This document shows positions 50,926 through 60,574 of a stretch of 64,000 nucleotides of DNA, piece after piece. The translations under genes and the position numbers were made by a program. The stretch comes from Blastomonas ursincola. GTDB lineage: Bacteria > Pseudomonadota > Alphaproteobacteria > Sphingomonadales > Sphingomonadaceae. How positions within the stretch are numbered: the stretch's first letter is position 1; each line of letters starts with the position of its first letter. The DNA is taken from NCBI RefSeq assembly GCF_013607875.1, contig NZ_VDES01000002.1, forward strand, positions 1,246,297 to 1,310,296, in the 5' to 3' direction. A model generated the notes under the pieces. That model saw only the letters and a program-made list of their open reading frames with translations. It was not told where the DNA came from and ran no database searches.

Positions 50926-53178
50926 ATGCGGATTTCCAAGGCAGCATATTGGCTGGCAGGGGCGTGTCTGGTCGCGCTGGCGACGTCGGGGCAGGCCCAG
51001 GCCCAGGCCCAGGCCCAGGCGCAGGAGCCGGCGCCGCGCGATAGTCAGGAAGCCGGTGATGGCGGCCTCAAGGAAATCGTGGTGACCGCCAATCGCCGCG
51101 CCGAGGATTCGCAGAAGGTCTCGCTCGCCGTCACCAAGATCGATGCCAAGGATCTGGCGCGCAGCGGCATCGCGACGGTGGCCGATCTGCAATTCTATGC
51201 GCCGGGGCTGGTGTTCAGCCAGAACGGCGCTGCCTTCACCACCTTGCGCGGGGTGGGAACATCACAGCCCGGATCCGCGGTGGAATCGGGCGTCGCGACC
51301 AATATCGATTCGGTCTATATCGGCCGCGCCTCGGCGGTGCAGGCCTATTACGACCTTGAAAGCGTCGAGGTTCTGCGCGGTCCGCAGGGCACGCTTTACG
51401 GACGCAATGCCACCGGTGGCGCCATCAACATCAATTCGGCCAGGCCGACCCAGGATCTCTCGGTCGGCGCTATCATGGGCTTTGGCAATTACGACCGCAT
51501 CAAGCTCGAGGCCTTTGCCAGCGGCGGGCTGGGCGGCGGCTTTTCCGCGCGCGTCGCCGGAATCGTCGACAAGCACGATCCCTATCGCCGAAACATTGTC
51601 GCGAACGGGCCGCGCATTCCGGGCGAGGAGCTGAACGGCATTCGCGGGACGCTGCAATATCAGCCCGATGGCTCCGATCTGGTGCTGCGCCTGATCGCCG
51701 ATTACCAGACCTTCACCTCAGCAGGGCAGCTGCCGCAGAATTTCCTGGGGGCAAACTCGGTCTCGCCCAGTGCGCCTCCCGGCACCATCTTCACCACCGA
51801 TCCCGACCGGGTGGCACAAGGCGTGCCCAATCGCTCCGACCGAGAATCCTGGGGGCTCACGTACAACATGGAAATTCCCATCGGCGAGCTGACGCTACGC
51901 ACGATCACCGGCTATCGCGAGAACAGCTGGCGCGCGCTCAACTCGCTCAGTGCTTCGAGCGATCCGCGCTCGTTCACGCGGACGAACGAGACCGCCAACC
52001 AGTTCAGCCAGGAAATCCAGCTGCTCAGCGACGATCAGGGGCGGCTCAAATGGGTGGTCGGGGCCTATTATTATCGCGAGCACGCCATTGGCAATTACGA
52101 CCTGCGGACGATCACCGCAGAAAGTTTCCAGCTGTTCCCCGGCTTTTCGACCGGCCCCATCCAGTTCCGCCAGACGCTCACTCAGGACATCCGCAGCACG
52201 TCCTATGCGGTGTTCGGCCAGGCGACCTATTCGCTGACTGACCGATTTCGCGTGGTTGCGGGCGCGCGCTATACGCGGGACGAGAAGGAAGGGCAGGGGC
52301 TCGACAACAGCTCGCTGTTCGATATCGGCGGGATATTGGGCGTGATACCGATCGGTGGCATCGCTACGGTCGACAACAGCTGGGATGCCTTCACCCCCAA
52401 GCTGGCGCTCGAATATGACCTGGCCGATCGCACGATGATCTATGCTTCGGTCACGCGCGGGTTCAAGCCCGGCAACTCCAACCTCACCTTCGGCCAGAGA
52501 CCGGTGCGGCCCGAGTTCATCTGGGCCTATGAGGCGGGGCTCAAGGCGCGTGCCTTCGACAATCGCGCCCAGTTCAACCTGGTCGGCTTCTACTACGACT
52601 ATACCGACCTGCAGGCCTTCGGCGTGATCTCGACCGGCAATGGCGGCCTTTCCGCCGGGTTCCAGAATGCGGCTGCGGCGACAGTCAAGGGGTTCGAGGC
52701 CGAGCTGCTGGCGCAGCCGGTTCCCGCGCTGGAGCTGAGTGCTTCCTATGCCTATCTCGACGCGACCTATGACCGGTTTACCAATACTGACAGCTTCCAG
52801 AACGCGCTGGCGCCGCCGACGATCGTCCTCGACGGCAACACGCTGCCGCGCTCGCCAAGGCACACGATCAATCTCGCTGCGCAATATGCGGCTGAGGTCG
52901 GCACCGTCACCGTAACGCCCAGGGTGGAGTTCGTGCACCGCAGCAAGATGTTCTTCAGCGAGTTCGAACGCGATCTCACCGCGCAGCGCGCCTTCTCGCT
53001 ATGGAATGCGCGCCTCACGATTGCGCCGGACGAAGGCGCGTGGAGCCTGGCGCTCTATGGCCGCAATCTGGGGGACAAGGCCTATTTCGAAACGGTCAAC
53101 GAAGGCCCCAACGGCATCGCCTCGGCCTTTTACGCCGCGCCGCGCACCTATGGGATCGAGTTCAGCGTCCGCTACTGA
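50926..53178 (+). CDS. TonB-dependent receptor of the acyl-CoA regulon
   Basis: This is 750 residues: a signal peptide (~1-26) running into an Ala-Gln repeat, a TonB-box-like segment (KEIVVTANRR), a plug domain (VADLQFYAPGLVFSQ; VEVLRGPQGTLYGRNATGGAIN) and a 22-strand-type barrel ending in GIEFSVRY. It should import a substrate across the outer membrane using TonB energy. Linked to ligase, dehydrogenase and racemase genes, the cargo is more likely the lipid-like carbon source than iron (inference). Confidence 0.93.
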   Translation: MRISKAAYWLAGACLVALATSGQAQAQAQAQAQEPAPRDSQEAGDGGLKEIVVTANRRAEDSQKVSLAVTKIDAKDLARSGIATVADLQFYAPGLVFSQNGAAFTTLRGVGTSQPGSAVESGVATNIDSVYIGRASAVQAYYDLESVEVLRGPQGTLYGRNATGGAININSARPTQDLSVGAIMGFGNYDRIKLEAFASGGLGGGFSARVAGIVDKHDPYRRNIVANGPRIPGEELNGIRGTLQYQPDGSDLVLRLIADYQTFTSAGQLPQNFLGANSVSPSAPPGTIFTTDPDRVAQGVPNRSDRESWGLTYNMEIPIGELTLRTITGYRENSWRALNSLSASSDPRSFTRTNETANQFSQEIQLLSDDQGRLKWVVGAYYYREHAIGNYDLRTITAESFQLFPGFSTGPIQFRQTLTQDIRSTSYAVFGQATYSLTDRFRVVAGARYTRDEKEGQGLDNSSLFDIGGILGVIPIGGIATVDNSWDAFTPKLALEYDLADRTMIYASVTRGFKPGNSNLTFGQRPVRPEFIWAYEAGLKARAFDNRAQFNLVGFYYDYTDLQAFGVISTGNGGLSAGFQNAAAATVKGFEAELLAQPVPALELSASYAYLDATYDRFTNTDSFQNALAPPTIVLDGNTLPRSPRHTINLAAQYAAEVGTVTVTPRVEFVHRSKMFFSEFERDLTAQRAFSLWNARLTIAPDEGAWSLALYGRNLGDKAYFETVNEGPNGIASAFYAAPRTYGIEFSVRY
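50992..51021 (+). repeat. Tandem CAGGCC hexamer repeat
   Basis: Five CAGGCC-type units (the last ends CAGGCG) encode an Ala-Gln repeat at the signal-peptide junction of the TonB receptor. Unit length is 6, so copy-number changes keep the frame and change only the spacing before the TonB box. Confidence 0.85.
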
Positions 53179-53199
53179 GCGCTGGCGCGATAGCCGCGC

Positions 53200-53544
53200 T
53201 CAGCCCGGGACGCTGGGGACGTGCCGCCTGAGATCGGGCTCGTCGTGGAAAAAGGTGATCTGCACCGTACAGAACAGCTCCGCAGCCGAGCCAGGTACGG
53301 CGGCGCATGCAGCCAGGTCGCGCTGGGCGGAGTCTGACAATTTCAGCCCCAGCGCTGCCAGCCGCTCGCCAAATGGCTGGACCCGGTCCGGCGGCAGGAA
53401 GCTGCGAATTGCCACCGAGATATTCGAGAATAGGTGCACGTCATCGATCCAGCCGCCGAGTTCGCTGACGGCAGCGGCGATCGCGTCGATCACGCGCTGA
53501 CGCTCGGCGCTGGTGACGGCATTGATACTCAAGCGCACGGGCAT
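53200..53544 (-). CDS. Small protein of unknown function
   Basis: This is 114 residues from ATG 53544, with AAAGG about 7 bases upstream. It is cytoplasmic, without a signal peptide. MPVRLSINAVTSAERQRVIDAIAAAVSELGGWIDDVHLFSN looks like an alpha/beta fold with a long first helix, and two Cys occur late. It is on the same strand as the BKACE gene, 185 bp downstream of it. The gap between them holds no supported gene. I do not recognise the family. Confidence 0.65.
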   Translation of the reverse strand: MPVRLSINAVTSAERQRVIDAIAAAVSELGGWIDDVHLFSNISVAIRSFLPPDRVQPFGERLAALGLKLSDSAQRDLAACAAVPGSAAELFCTVQITFFHDEPDLRRHVPSVPG

Positions 53545-53729
53545 TTCATGCCTTTCTCGGCGGGATGCGCCAAATGATGCAAGGCCCAGGGGCGGGTGGT
53601 CAAGCTGCGGTAAGGATGATGCGCGAAATGCGCGCGTCCCCGCTCCCGCGCTGCGTGACGGCGATCCTGAGCTTGCCGTCGGCCGGGAAGCACAACGCAT
53701 AGTCGCCCCGAATGCGCTTATGGGCGACT

Positions 53730-54632
53730 TCAGGCCGCGTTCGCCAATCCTCCACGCCGCGCATTGATGCCCATGATCTCGCGCGCCTGGTCGGCCGTGG
53801 CGACATTGCGGTTGAGCATGCCGACGATGTTCACCGCGCGGTCGACCAGCTCGGCATTGGTCGCGAACCGGCCGCGCGACAGATACATGTTGTCTTCCAG
53901 ACCGACCCGGACATTTCCGCCCATCGTCACCGCATTGGCCACGATGTCGAACTCCTTGGGGCCGACGCCGAACGCGCTCCACACCGCGCCTTCGGGCAGC
54001 ATCGATGCCATCAGCGCCATGGCCTGCGGCGTCGCAGGCGCGCCATAGGCAATGCCAAGGCACAGCTGAAACAGGAACGGCGCGCGCAGATGGCCCTCTT
54101 CGATCAGGCGATTGGCGAGCACGACATGCCCGATATCGAACACTTCGATCTCGGGCTGGGTCCCCGCTGCGATCATCCGATCGGCCATCATGCGAAGGTC
54201 GCGCGCCATGTTGATGAAGGCGAATTCGCCGAAGTTCATCGTGGCAACATCGATCGTGCAGATTTCGGGCTGCAACGCCTCGATATGCGCCACGCGTGCG
54301 GCAGGCGAAGCGAGATTGCCGCGGTCGGTATTGCGATTGGGGTCGTCCGGGCGCGGTTCGAACACCGCGCCTTCGCCCGCCGTCAGGTTGAGGATGATGT
54401 CGCAGTCCGCGCTGCGCACCCGGTCGATGATCTCTCGATACAGTCCGGTATCCATTGACGGCCAGCCGGTTTCGGGATCGCGCGCGTGGACATGCGCGAC
54501 CGCTGCGCCCGCCTTCGATGCCGCGATGCAATCGCGCGCAATCTGCGCCGGGGTGATCGGATAATCAGGGTGCTTGTGGAAATCCTGGTGCGAGCCAGTG
54601 ATGGCGCAGGTGACAACGACGGCTTGGCTCAT
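53730..54632 (-). CDS. BKACE (beta-keto acid cleavage) enzyme, DUF849
   Basis: This is 300 residues from ATG 54632. The TIM-barrel motifs of DUF849 are present: VVVTCAITGSH, AAVAHVHARDPETG with two zinc-ligand His, NLTAGEG, and ATMNFGEF. The family condenses a beta-keto acid with acetyl-CoA to give acetoacetate and an acyl-CoA, as in 3-keto-5-aminohexanoate cleavage. A regulon palindrome 42 bp upstream links it to the acyl-CoA genes, where it could release a terminal keto acid. Confidence 0.92.
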   Translation of the reverse strand: MSQAVVVTCAITGSHQDFHKHPDYPITPAQIARDCIAASKAGAAVAHVHARDPETGWPSMDTGLYREIIDRVRSADCDIILNLTAGEGAVFEPRPDDPNRNTDRGNLASPAARVAHIEALQPEICTIDVATMNFGEFAFINMARDLRMMADRMIAAGTQPEIEVFDIGHVVLANRLIEEGHLRAPFLFQLCLGIAYGAPATPQAMALMASMLPEGAVWSAFGVGPKEFDIVANAVTMGGNVRVGLEDNMYLSRGRFATNAELVDRAVNIVGMLNRNVATADQAREIMGINARRGGLANAA

Positions 54633-54673
54633 GACCGGCAATGATCCTCTCTGTTTCCCATCGCGAAGGATGT

Positions 54674-54687
54674 TTGACGAATGGTAA
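54674..54687. promoter_or_regulatory. Regulon palindrome upstream of the BKACE gene
   Basis: TTGACGAATGGTAA matches the acyl-CoA dehydrogenase site TTGACGATGGGTAA at 12 of 14 positions. It lies 42-55 bp upstream of the BKACE start. The rest of this 176-bp gap, towards the autotransporter's 3' end, shows nothing recognisable. Confidence 0.55.
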
Positions 54688-54808
54688 AATAAATATGCCA
54701 CGAGTCAATTGAGTTTTCATCGCTGATGCATCGCGCCAAGCCTGTCGTGCTGTCGAAACGGTTCGGCCCCGGCCCGGCGTGCATGGAGGCCGGGGTCGAA
54801 CAGCGCGG

Positions 54809-57800
54809 TCAGAAACCGATCCTGAGCGAAACGCGGGCGTTGAGCGCGAGATTGCCGAACTGCTCTTCGGCGCCGACTTCCCCGGCCAGCGCAAAGCCCT
54901 GCTGCCCGCCGACCAGCCGCAGCCAGCCGATCCAGCCATCGCTCCGCGCGTCGGGCAGCAGCGTGAAGGCCGCACCGTCCTTGAAGCGGGCGGTGGTCTC
55001 GCCGAGCGAACCGCCGATGATCTGGCGGCGACCGCCTTCGATCTCGGCACGGATCCAGACATCGTCAGGTCGCAGGCTACCGAACTCATATCCCGCCACC
55101 AGCGTGCCGTTGACTGCCAGCTCGTCGCTGCTGCGCTCGTCCACGATCAGGTTGAAGGCATTGCCGCCGCCGGTCTCCGCATAGCCATTCTCGTCCAGCT
55201 TGTAATAGTCGATCACCGCCGTTGGCCGCAGGATCAGGCGCTTGCCGATGCGTGCCTCATAGCCGAGCCCAGCCGACGCGCTGTAGAGATCGCCCGACCA
55301 ATCGCCCTCGGCGCTGCGCTCGACCAGCTTGCCATTCAGCATCTGCGCGAAGCGGCGCGTTCCGCCGAAGTCGATTCTAGCGGCCGACCCGCGCACGAAA
55401 GCGCGCACCGGGCCCCATTGCCCGCGCCAATGTGCCGCGAGCTCATACTGGTTCGCGCGGATTTCGCCGCCGGTCTGCTTGTTGTCGTTTCGCCCGTTGA
55501 GATAGGCGATCGACAGGCCGATGGCGCCGAAATCGCCCGCCTTGAGTTCTGCCCCGCCGGTCGCACCCCATCCCGAGGTGTCGAACGATGCGGTCTGGCC
55601 GCGGTCCTTGTCGCTGCCCCAGACGGTCTGCTGCAGCCAGAAGCCCCAATTGCCCTGATCGCTATAGGCAGCAGCCGGATCGGTGAGGAAGCGCGCGGTG
55701 GCGCGCGAGCCCTGGGTTACCGTCGCGAAGGTGCCGCCGGCATGGTCGGGCAGCATCTGCTGCATCACCGCCCGCGCCTGCTCCGCAGTGGTGGTGGCAA
55801 GCAGGCTCGCAGCGACATCGACGTCGCTGTCGACCGCCTTGAACACCGCATCGTAGGCGCGCGCCTGCGACCGCGTGAAGGCAAGCTCGCTGGCCGCCTT
55901 GGGCTTGATCGCGATGCTCACGGTGCCTGCCGCGTCGCTGCCGGTCACCGTCGAGGTGAACAGATAGGGAAGCACGACATCAGCGCTCGTCAGATTGCCG
56001 CTGCCGGTCAGCTGGCCTGCGCTGAGAATCTGGTACGTGCCCGCCGACTTGCCGATGCTGGTAAGGGTGACCGCGAGCTTCGATCCTGTGGCAATGGTCG
56101 CGCTGCCCGCCACCACGATGCGCGTTGCGGTGCCGGTCTTGCCGTCGATTGACACGCCCAGCGTGCCCTTGTCGCTCACCGCCAGCGACGCCAGCGATAC
56201 AGTGGTGGGCGCGGTCAGCTGCAGCGTGCCGCCTGCGATCGTGACCGCGGCCTGGCTGGCATTGGCCAGCGTACCACGGAACAGTGAGGTGCCGCCGAGC
56301 GAGAGCGTGTCCGCGCCTCCGCCCAGATCGAGCGCGCCGACCAGGCTCGCCTTGCCCGCAAGCTGGACGGTGTCCGCGCCGCTGCCGAACGTCGCATTGC
56401 CGACCAGTGCGGCGTCGCCGCTGGCGAGCAGCCGGTTGTTGCCATTGCCGAAGCGCATCGCGCCGGTGACGGTGCCTGCGGAAATATCGATCAGATCATT
56501 GCCCGCCCCTAGGCGAATGTCGCCGGTGATTGACGGCTTGGCACCCGCGCTCGCCGCCGTCTGCCGGATGGTCACGCCGCTGGCATTGGCCGAAAGGTCG
56601 ATGGCCACCGCCTTGCCTTCGCCGGGCTTGACGGCGGTCGCGGCAATCGTGCCGCTATTGTCGAGTGTCGCCAGCGTGCCCGACAGATCGATGATCGCCG
56701 CTGCCGCGCCGTCGGTGGCGGCGGTGGCGGCGATGCGGCCGCTATTGGTCAGCCGCGCCATCGATCCGGTGCTCTCGATGACCAGCGCGCGCGCCTGGGT
56801 GGTCGCGGCAGAGCCGCCGGTCGCCTCGATCGTGCCGCTGTTCTGCAGCGCGGGAACGCTCGCCTGCGCACCGATATGCAGCGCGGTGGCATTGCCGCCA
56901 TTAGACTTGGCCGCGATCGTGCCGTTGTTGAGGATGCCGCCCGCGATCATGGTCTTCTGGCCCAGTCCGCCGATCGCCATGCCGGTCGCAGCGACGTCCT
57001 TGTAGACGCCATTGCCCTCGATCCGTCCGTTGTTGACGATGCCATGGCCCGCTGCGGGAGTGCCCGCGACCGCGCCAATGGCGACTTCCTGCGTCGCTGA
57101 TCCGATCCGGACGGCAGGCGCGGACCCATAGGAGATCACGCTCGCGCTGCCCTCCTTGGCATCCTCGACGCCATCCTTGTCCTCGTCCTTGTCGTCGGGC
57201 TTCAGGTCCTTGGGCGGAACGTCGAACAGGATGCCGCCTGCGACCGATCCCGCGATGCGCAGCGCCGGGCCGCCCTGAAGCAGATCGTCGGCATCGAGCT
57301 TGCTGGTATCGGCAGGCGCCGTGGTGCTGCGATAGCCGGTGGCGGTCACCGCCCCCTGGATGGTGAGCACGCCTCCGATCGGACCGGCAAGATCGATCGC
57401 GACCGCATTGGCTCCCGTTGCCGATACGCCGCCCGTCAGCGCGACATTGCCGGTGACCGCGCCGGCGCGGATGCCGGTGCTGTTGTCGCCCACCACCGTG
57501 ATTGCGCCGCTGTGCGTCAGCGATCCAGTGAGCGGTCCTTCCAGGCTGATGCCTGCGCTCGCATTGCCTCCCACGGTGATGCTGCCGGTGTTGACCACCG
57601 ATCCGGTGAGTGCGCCGAGCGTGCGGATGCCGAAGCGGTTCTGCCCCTGCGCCAGCGGCCCGTCGAGATCGCCGTCCTTGTCGCTGTCGGTGGCCTTGTA
57701 GGTCTCGTCGAGCGTGATCGTGCCGCTGTTGGTGATATTGGCGGTCACCCCGGCATTGGCGATGATGCCCGCCGCATTGTTGGCATCGGTCAGCTGGATG

Positions 57801-58033
57801 GTGCCTTCGTTGATCACCGCATGGTTGGAATTGATCGTCACCGCGACGCCCGATGTCGGCTTGATCGACCCGGCAGAAGTAATCTTGATGCTGTCCGCGC
57901 CACCATTGTTGGCGCTGCCGGTGGCGATCGGGGTGGTGCGCGCGGTGGTGACCGTGGTCTCGGCAAGGGCGCCTTGCAGAGGGAGGAGCAGGGCAACGGG
58001 AGTCAAACAGGTGCAGGCCAGCAAGAGGCGCAT
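54809..58033 (-). CDS. Type V autotransporter with beta-helical passenger
   Basis: This is 1074 residues, with AAAGGA 6 bases before the ATG and a signal peptide ending in GALA. The passenger (~25-700) is built from NSGTI / NTGSI-type beta-helix repeats. It carries acidic, EF-loop-like insertions DSDKDGDLDGP and DDKDEDKDGVEDAKEG that may bind calcium. The C-terminal barrel (~790-1074; WGFWLQQTVWGSDKDRGQ) ends in RVSLRIGF, a normal OMP terminus. No protease motif is seen, so adhesion or another surface role is likely. It follows the TonB receptor on the same strand, 117 bp away. Confidence 0.9.
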   Translation of the reverse strand: MRLLLACTCLTPVALLLPLQGALAETTVTTARTTPIATGSANNGGADSIKITSAGSIKPTSGVAVTINSNHAVINEGTIQLTDANNAAGIIANAGVTANITNSGTITLDETYKATDSDKDGDLDGPLAQGQNRFGIRTLGALTGSVVNTGSITVGGNASAGISLEGPLTGSLTHSGAITVVGDNSTGIRAGAVTGNVALTGGVSATGANAVAIDLAGPIGGVLTIQGAVTATGYRSTTAPADTSKLDADDLLQGGPALRIAGSVAGGILFDVPPKDLKPDDKDEDKDGVEDAKEGSASVISYGSAPAVRIGSATQEVAIGAVAGTPAAGHGIVNNGRIEGNGVYKDVAATGMAIGGLGQKTMIAGGILNNGTIAAKSNGGNATALHIGAQASVPALQNSGTIEATGGSAATTQARALVIESTGSMARLTNSGRIAATAATDGAAAAIIDLSGTLATLDNSGTIAATAVKPGEGKAVAIDLSANASGVTIRQTAASAGAKPSITGDIRLGAGNDLIDISAGTVTGAMRFGNGNNRLLASGDAALVGNATFGSGADTVQLAGKASLVGALDLGGGADTLSLGGTSLFRGTLANASQAAVTIAGGTLQLTAPTTVSLASLAVSDKGTLGVSIDGKTGTATRIVVAGSATIATGSKLAVTLTSIGKSAGTYQILSAGQLTGSGNLTSADVVLPYLFTSTVTGSDAAGTVSIAIKPKAASELAFTRSQARAYDAVFKAVDSDVDVAASLLATTTAEQARAVMQQMLPDHAGGTFATVTQGSRATARFLTDPAAAYSDQGNWGFWLQQTVWGSDKDRGQTASFDTSGWGATGGAELKAGDFGAIGLSIAYLNGRNDNKQTGGEIRANQYELAAHWRGQWGPVRAFVRGSAARIDFGGTRRFAQMLNGKLVERSAEGDWSGDLYSASAGLGYEARIGKRLILRPTAVIDYYKLDENGYAETGGGNAFNLIVDERSSDELAVNGTLVAGYEFGSLRPDDVWIRAEIEGGRRQIIGGSLGETTARFKDGAAFTLLPDARSDGWIGWLRLVGGQQGFALAGEVGAEEQFGNLALNARVSLRIGF

Positions 58034-58150
58034 GATCGTCCTTTCAGCTTTTCGGAAGCGGGGAGTGTGTTCTCTCCCTCAGACGATGCCGGGACGCGAA
58101 ACCCGCAATGCAAATGTCAGTCAGTAGCAATATTTGTGGGCATCCGGATT

Positions 58151-60574
58151 TCAGAAGGAGAAATCGGCGCCGATGGCGATGGTGCGTGGCCGCAAGGGCG
58201 TGATCTGATCGCCCTGCGCGAGTGTGAACGGCGATCCCATGGCAAAGCGGTTGCTGCGGCTGTCGAGCAGGTTCGACGCGCGGATCCAGAACGAGCGCCC
58301 TTGCCACGCCAGCTCCGCTGAAAGGCTGGTGTCGAGCACATCGCCCTGGCGCACGCCCAGGACAGGGCCGATGCCCAGCCGCGAGCTGCCGACATAGCGC
58401 AGCGACCCGCCCAGGGTGAGCGTCTCGCCTGCCCGGGTCTCGGTCTTCCAGCTCGCGCCCAATCGCCCCGAGAGGCGCGCGACATTGGGCAGGTCGTCGC
58501 TGTCGACAATAACGGCACCCTCGGGCACGGCCGTGCCGACGGCGCTGCCACGCTGGGCGGTCACGAGGAAGATGCGCGCCGAGGGCTGGGTCAGGCGGCT
58601 GTCGGCCCACACGCCCGATGCCTCGATGGTGAAGCCAGGCAATGGCTGCCATGCCATATTGGCGTCGAGCGTGATAATGCGCCCGTTGCCGATATTCTCG
58701 GTCGTCGGCAATCCGTCGCTGTCGATCAGATCGGCCTGGATGTTTCGCCAGCGGGTGTGCGCGAAGGTCGCATCGGCGCTGAAATTGCCGCTGTTCAGCG
58801 CCAGCCCGGCCTCGATCGCCGAGACATTGTCGGGCAGGAAGCGCCGGATCATATCGTCGCGCACGCTGATGCCGCCGGGACGGAAGCCCTCCTGATAGCG
58901 GACATGGCCCGACAGCGCGTCGGAAAAGCGATAGCGCAGCCCCGCGCTCGGCAGGAACGCGGTCTGGCTGCGGCTGCGCGCGACGCGGAAGGCCTCGAGC
59001 GTCAGCGGCTGTTCGAGCGCCTCGCCCGAAAGCCGCGCATGGGTCAGCCGTCCGCCCGCCATCAGAACCAGCCGCCCGGTCAGGGGCAGGGCGAGATCGG
59101 CAAAGCCGGTTGCCTCCTCGACCCGGTTCTCGATCCCCGAAATCGTCGAGACGCGCGCGAGCTCTCCCCGCGCGCGGCGGATGCGGTAGCGGTTGCCGAG
59201 CAGCTGGCCGCCGACCAGCCAGGTGAGCCCGCCATCGGTCATCCCCGAAAGCCGGGTCTCGTTGGCGATCAGCCGGGTTTCCCCCCGCTGGCGGAACAGG
59301 CTGGGGGCCTGGCCCGGCTCGCTTGCATCGAACGTCTCGTCGAGATCCAGCCCGGTGATCGTGGTCGTGGTGAGCAGCTCGAACGTGTCCCAGGCTTTGC
59401 CGATCGACGCCTGGCCCAGCCGGAAGCGGTTGCGAAAGGGCTGGGCAAAGGGGCTTGCGCGATCCAGGCGGTCGCCCAACCGGTCTGCATATTGGCTGTC
59501 GCGCCCGTCAATGTCCTGCGCTGCGCCGACCAGATCGATCGTCCAGCCGTCGCCGGGCTCCAGCCGGGCGATGATCCGTCCGCCGGTGGTGTGCACCCGG
59601 TTGATGTCGTTCTTCTGCCGGAGCCGGTCGTCGATATAACCTCCGTCGCGCCCGGCATAGACCACCGCGCGCAGGCCGAGCTTGCCCTCGATCACCGGCA
59701 CGTTGAGCATCGCGCTTGCATCGAACGAGGGTTCGCCATGCCAGGTCGCGGCAACCGAGCCGGACTGCGCCGCCTCCCAGTTCCGGGCGTCGGGCATGTT
59801 GGGCAGCAGCCGGATGACCCCGCCCAGCGTTCCTGCTCCGTAGAGCGTGCCCTGCGGTCCCTGGCGGATCTCGATGAGATTGAGGTCGATCAATCGGAGA
59901 TCGGGATCGGGCGCGTTGTAGTTGAGCCGCGCGGTGCCGAGATATTGGCCGACCACCGCCTGGGTGGGGCCGTTGAAGCTGGTATCGGCAATCGCGCGCA
60001 GGAACAGCCGGTTGCGCCCCGGTCCGAGCTGCGTCGATCCGAGCCCCGGCACGCGCTCGGCGAGCGCATCGGACCCGCGATTGTGCGCGTCGATCGCGAA
60101 CTGGCCGTCGAGCGCGATCAGGCCTTGCTCGCGCGCGGCGCTGATTTCGGCAGCCGCTCGCACGCCCGTAACCACGATCTCTGCGACCGGCGGCGACAGG
60201 TCGGCAGGCGCAGCGACGGCCAGGCGCAGCGGGGTTCCGCTCGCGCGTGCCGAGGGGGCGGCGCGCACGATCCGCCAGTCGCGCGCCGAAAGCCGCACCG
60301 CACGCGCGTTACTGTCGTCGAGCAGCCGCCGCAGCGCTTCCTCGGCGGACATCACCCCGCGCAGCCTCCGCACCCGCTGCGCGCCGAGCTGTCGATCGGT
60401 AAGGCCGATGCTGATCCCTGCCTGGCGCCCCAGCGCGACAATCGCGCTGTCGAGCCGTCCGGCGGCGATATCGATCTGCGCCCGGGCTTCAGCATGTGCC
60501 TCGACCGGTGCCGCCAGCACGCACAATGCGGGCAGCAGATACCGGGCCTTTAGCGGGCCGTCACGGCTGTGCAT
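58151..60574 (-). CDS. TonB-dependent receptor with N-terminal signalling (STN) domain
   Basis: This is 807 residues with a signal peptide ending near AHAE. The STN domain (~32-85; IDIAAGRLDSAIVALGRQAGISIGL) passes the ligand signal to FecR. A TonB box (EIVVTG), a plug with IRQGPQGTLYGAGTLGGVIRL, and a barrel ending in AIGADFSF follow. With the upstream fecI/fecR-like genes it forms a cell-surface-signalling set. Ligand unknown; siderophores are the common case, but carbohydrates and others are possible. Its start overlaps the FecR stop by 14 bp. Confidence 0.92.
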   Translation of the reverse strand: MHSRDGPLKARYLLPALCVLAAPVEAHAEARAQIDIAAGRLDSAIVALGRQAGISIGLTDRQLGAQRVRRLRGVMSAEEALRRLLDDSNARAVRLSARDWRIVRAAPSARASGTPLRLAVAAPADLSPPVAEIVVTGVRAAAEISAAREQGLIALDGQFAIDAHNRGSDALAERVPGLGSTQLGPGRNRLFLRAIADTSFNGPTQAVVGQYLGTARLNYNAPDPDLRLIDLNLIEIRQGPQGTLYGAGTLGGVIRLLPNMPDARNWEAAQSGSVAATWHGEPSFDASAMLNVPVIEGKLGLRAVVYAGRDGGYIDDRLRQKNDINRVHTTGGRIIARLEPGDGWTIDLVGAAQDIDGRDSQYADRLGDRLDRASPFAQPFRNRFRLGQASIGKAWDTFELLTTTTITGLDLDETFDASEPGQAPSLFRQRGETRLIANETRLSGMTDGGLTWLVGGQLLGNRYRIRRARGELARVSTISGIENRVEEATGFADLALPLTGRLVLMAGGRLTHARLSGEALEQPLTLEAFRVARSRSQTAFLPSAGLRYRFSDALSGHVRYQEGFRPGGISVRDDMIRRFLPDNVSAIEAGLALNSGNFSADATFAHTRWRNIQADLIDSDGLPTTENIGNGRIITLDANMAWQPLPGFTIEASGVWADSRLTQPSARIFLVTAQRGSAVGTAVPEGAVIVDSDDLPNVARLSGRLGASWKTETRAGETLTLGGSLRYVGSSRLGIGPVLGVRQGDVLDTSLSAELAWQGRSFWIRASNLLDSRSNRFAMGSPFTLAQGDQITPLRPRTIAIGADFSF

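Noticed and set aside
53545-53729. Possible small gene between BKACE and the 114-residue protein
   Set aside because: A minus-strand frame reaches into this gap but lacks its own start and ribosome-binding site and overlaps the BKACE 3' end.
58757-60553. A 598-codon plus-strand frame opposite the STN TonB receptor
   Set aside because: The receptor's STN, plug and barrel motifs define the coding strand; the other frame is a GC-driven shadow.
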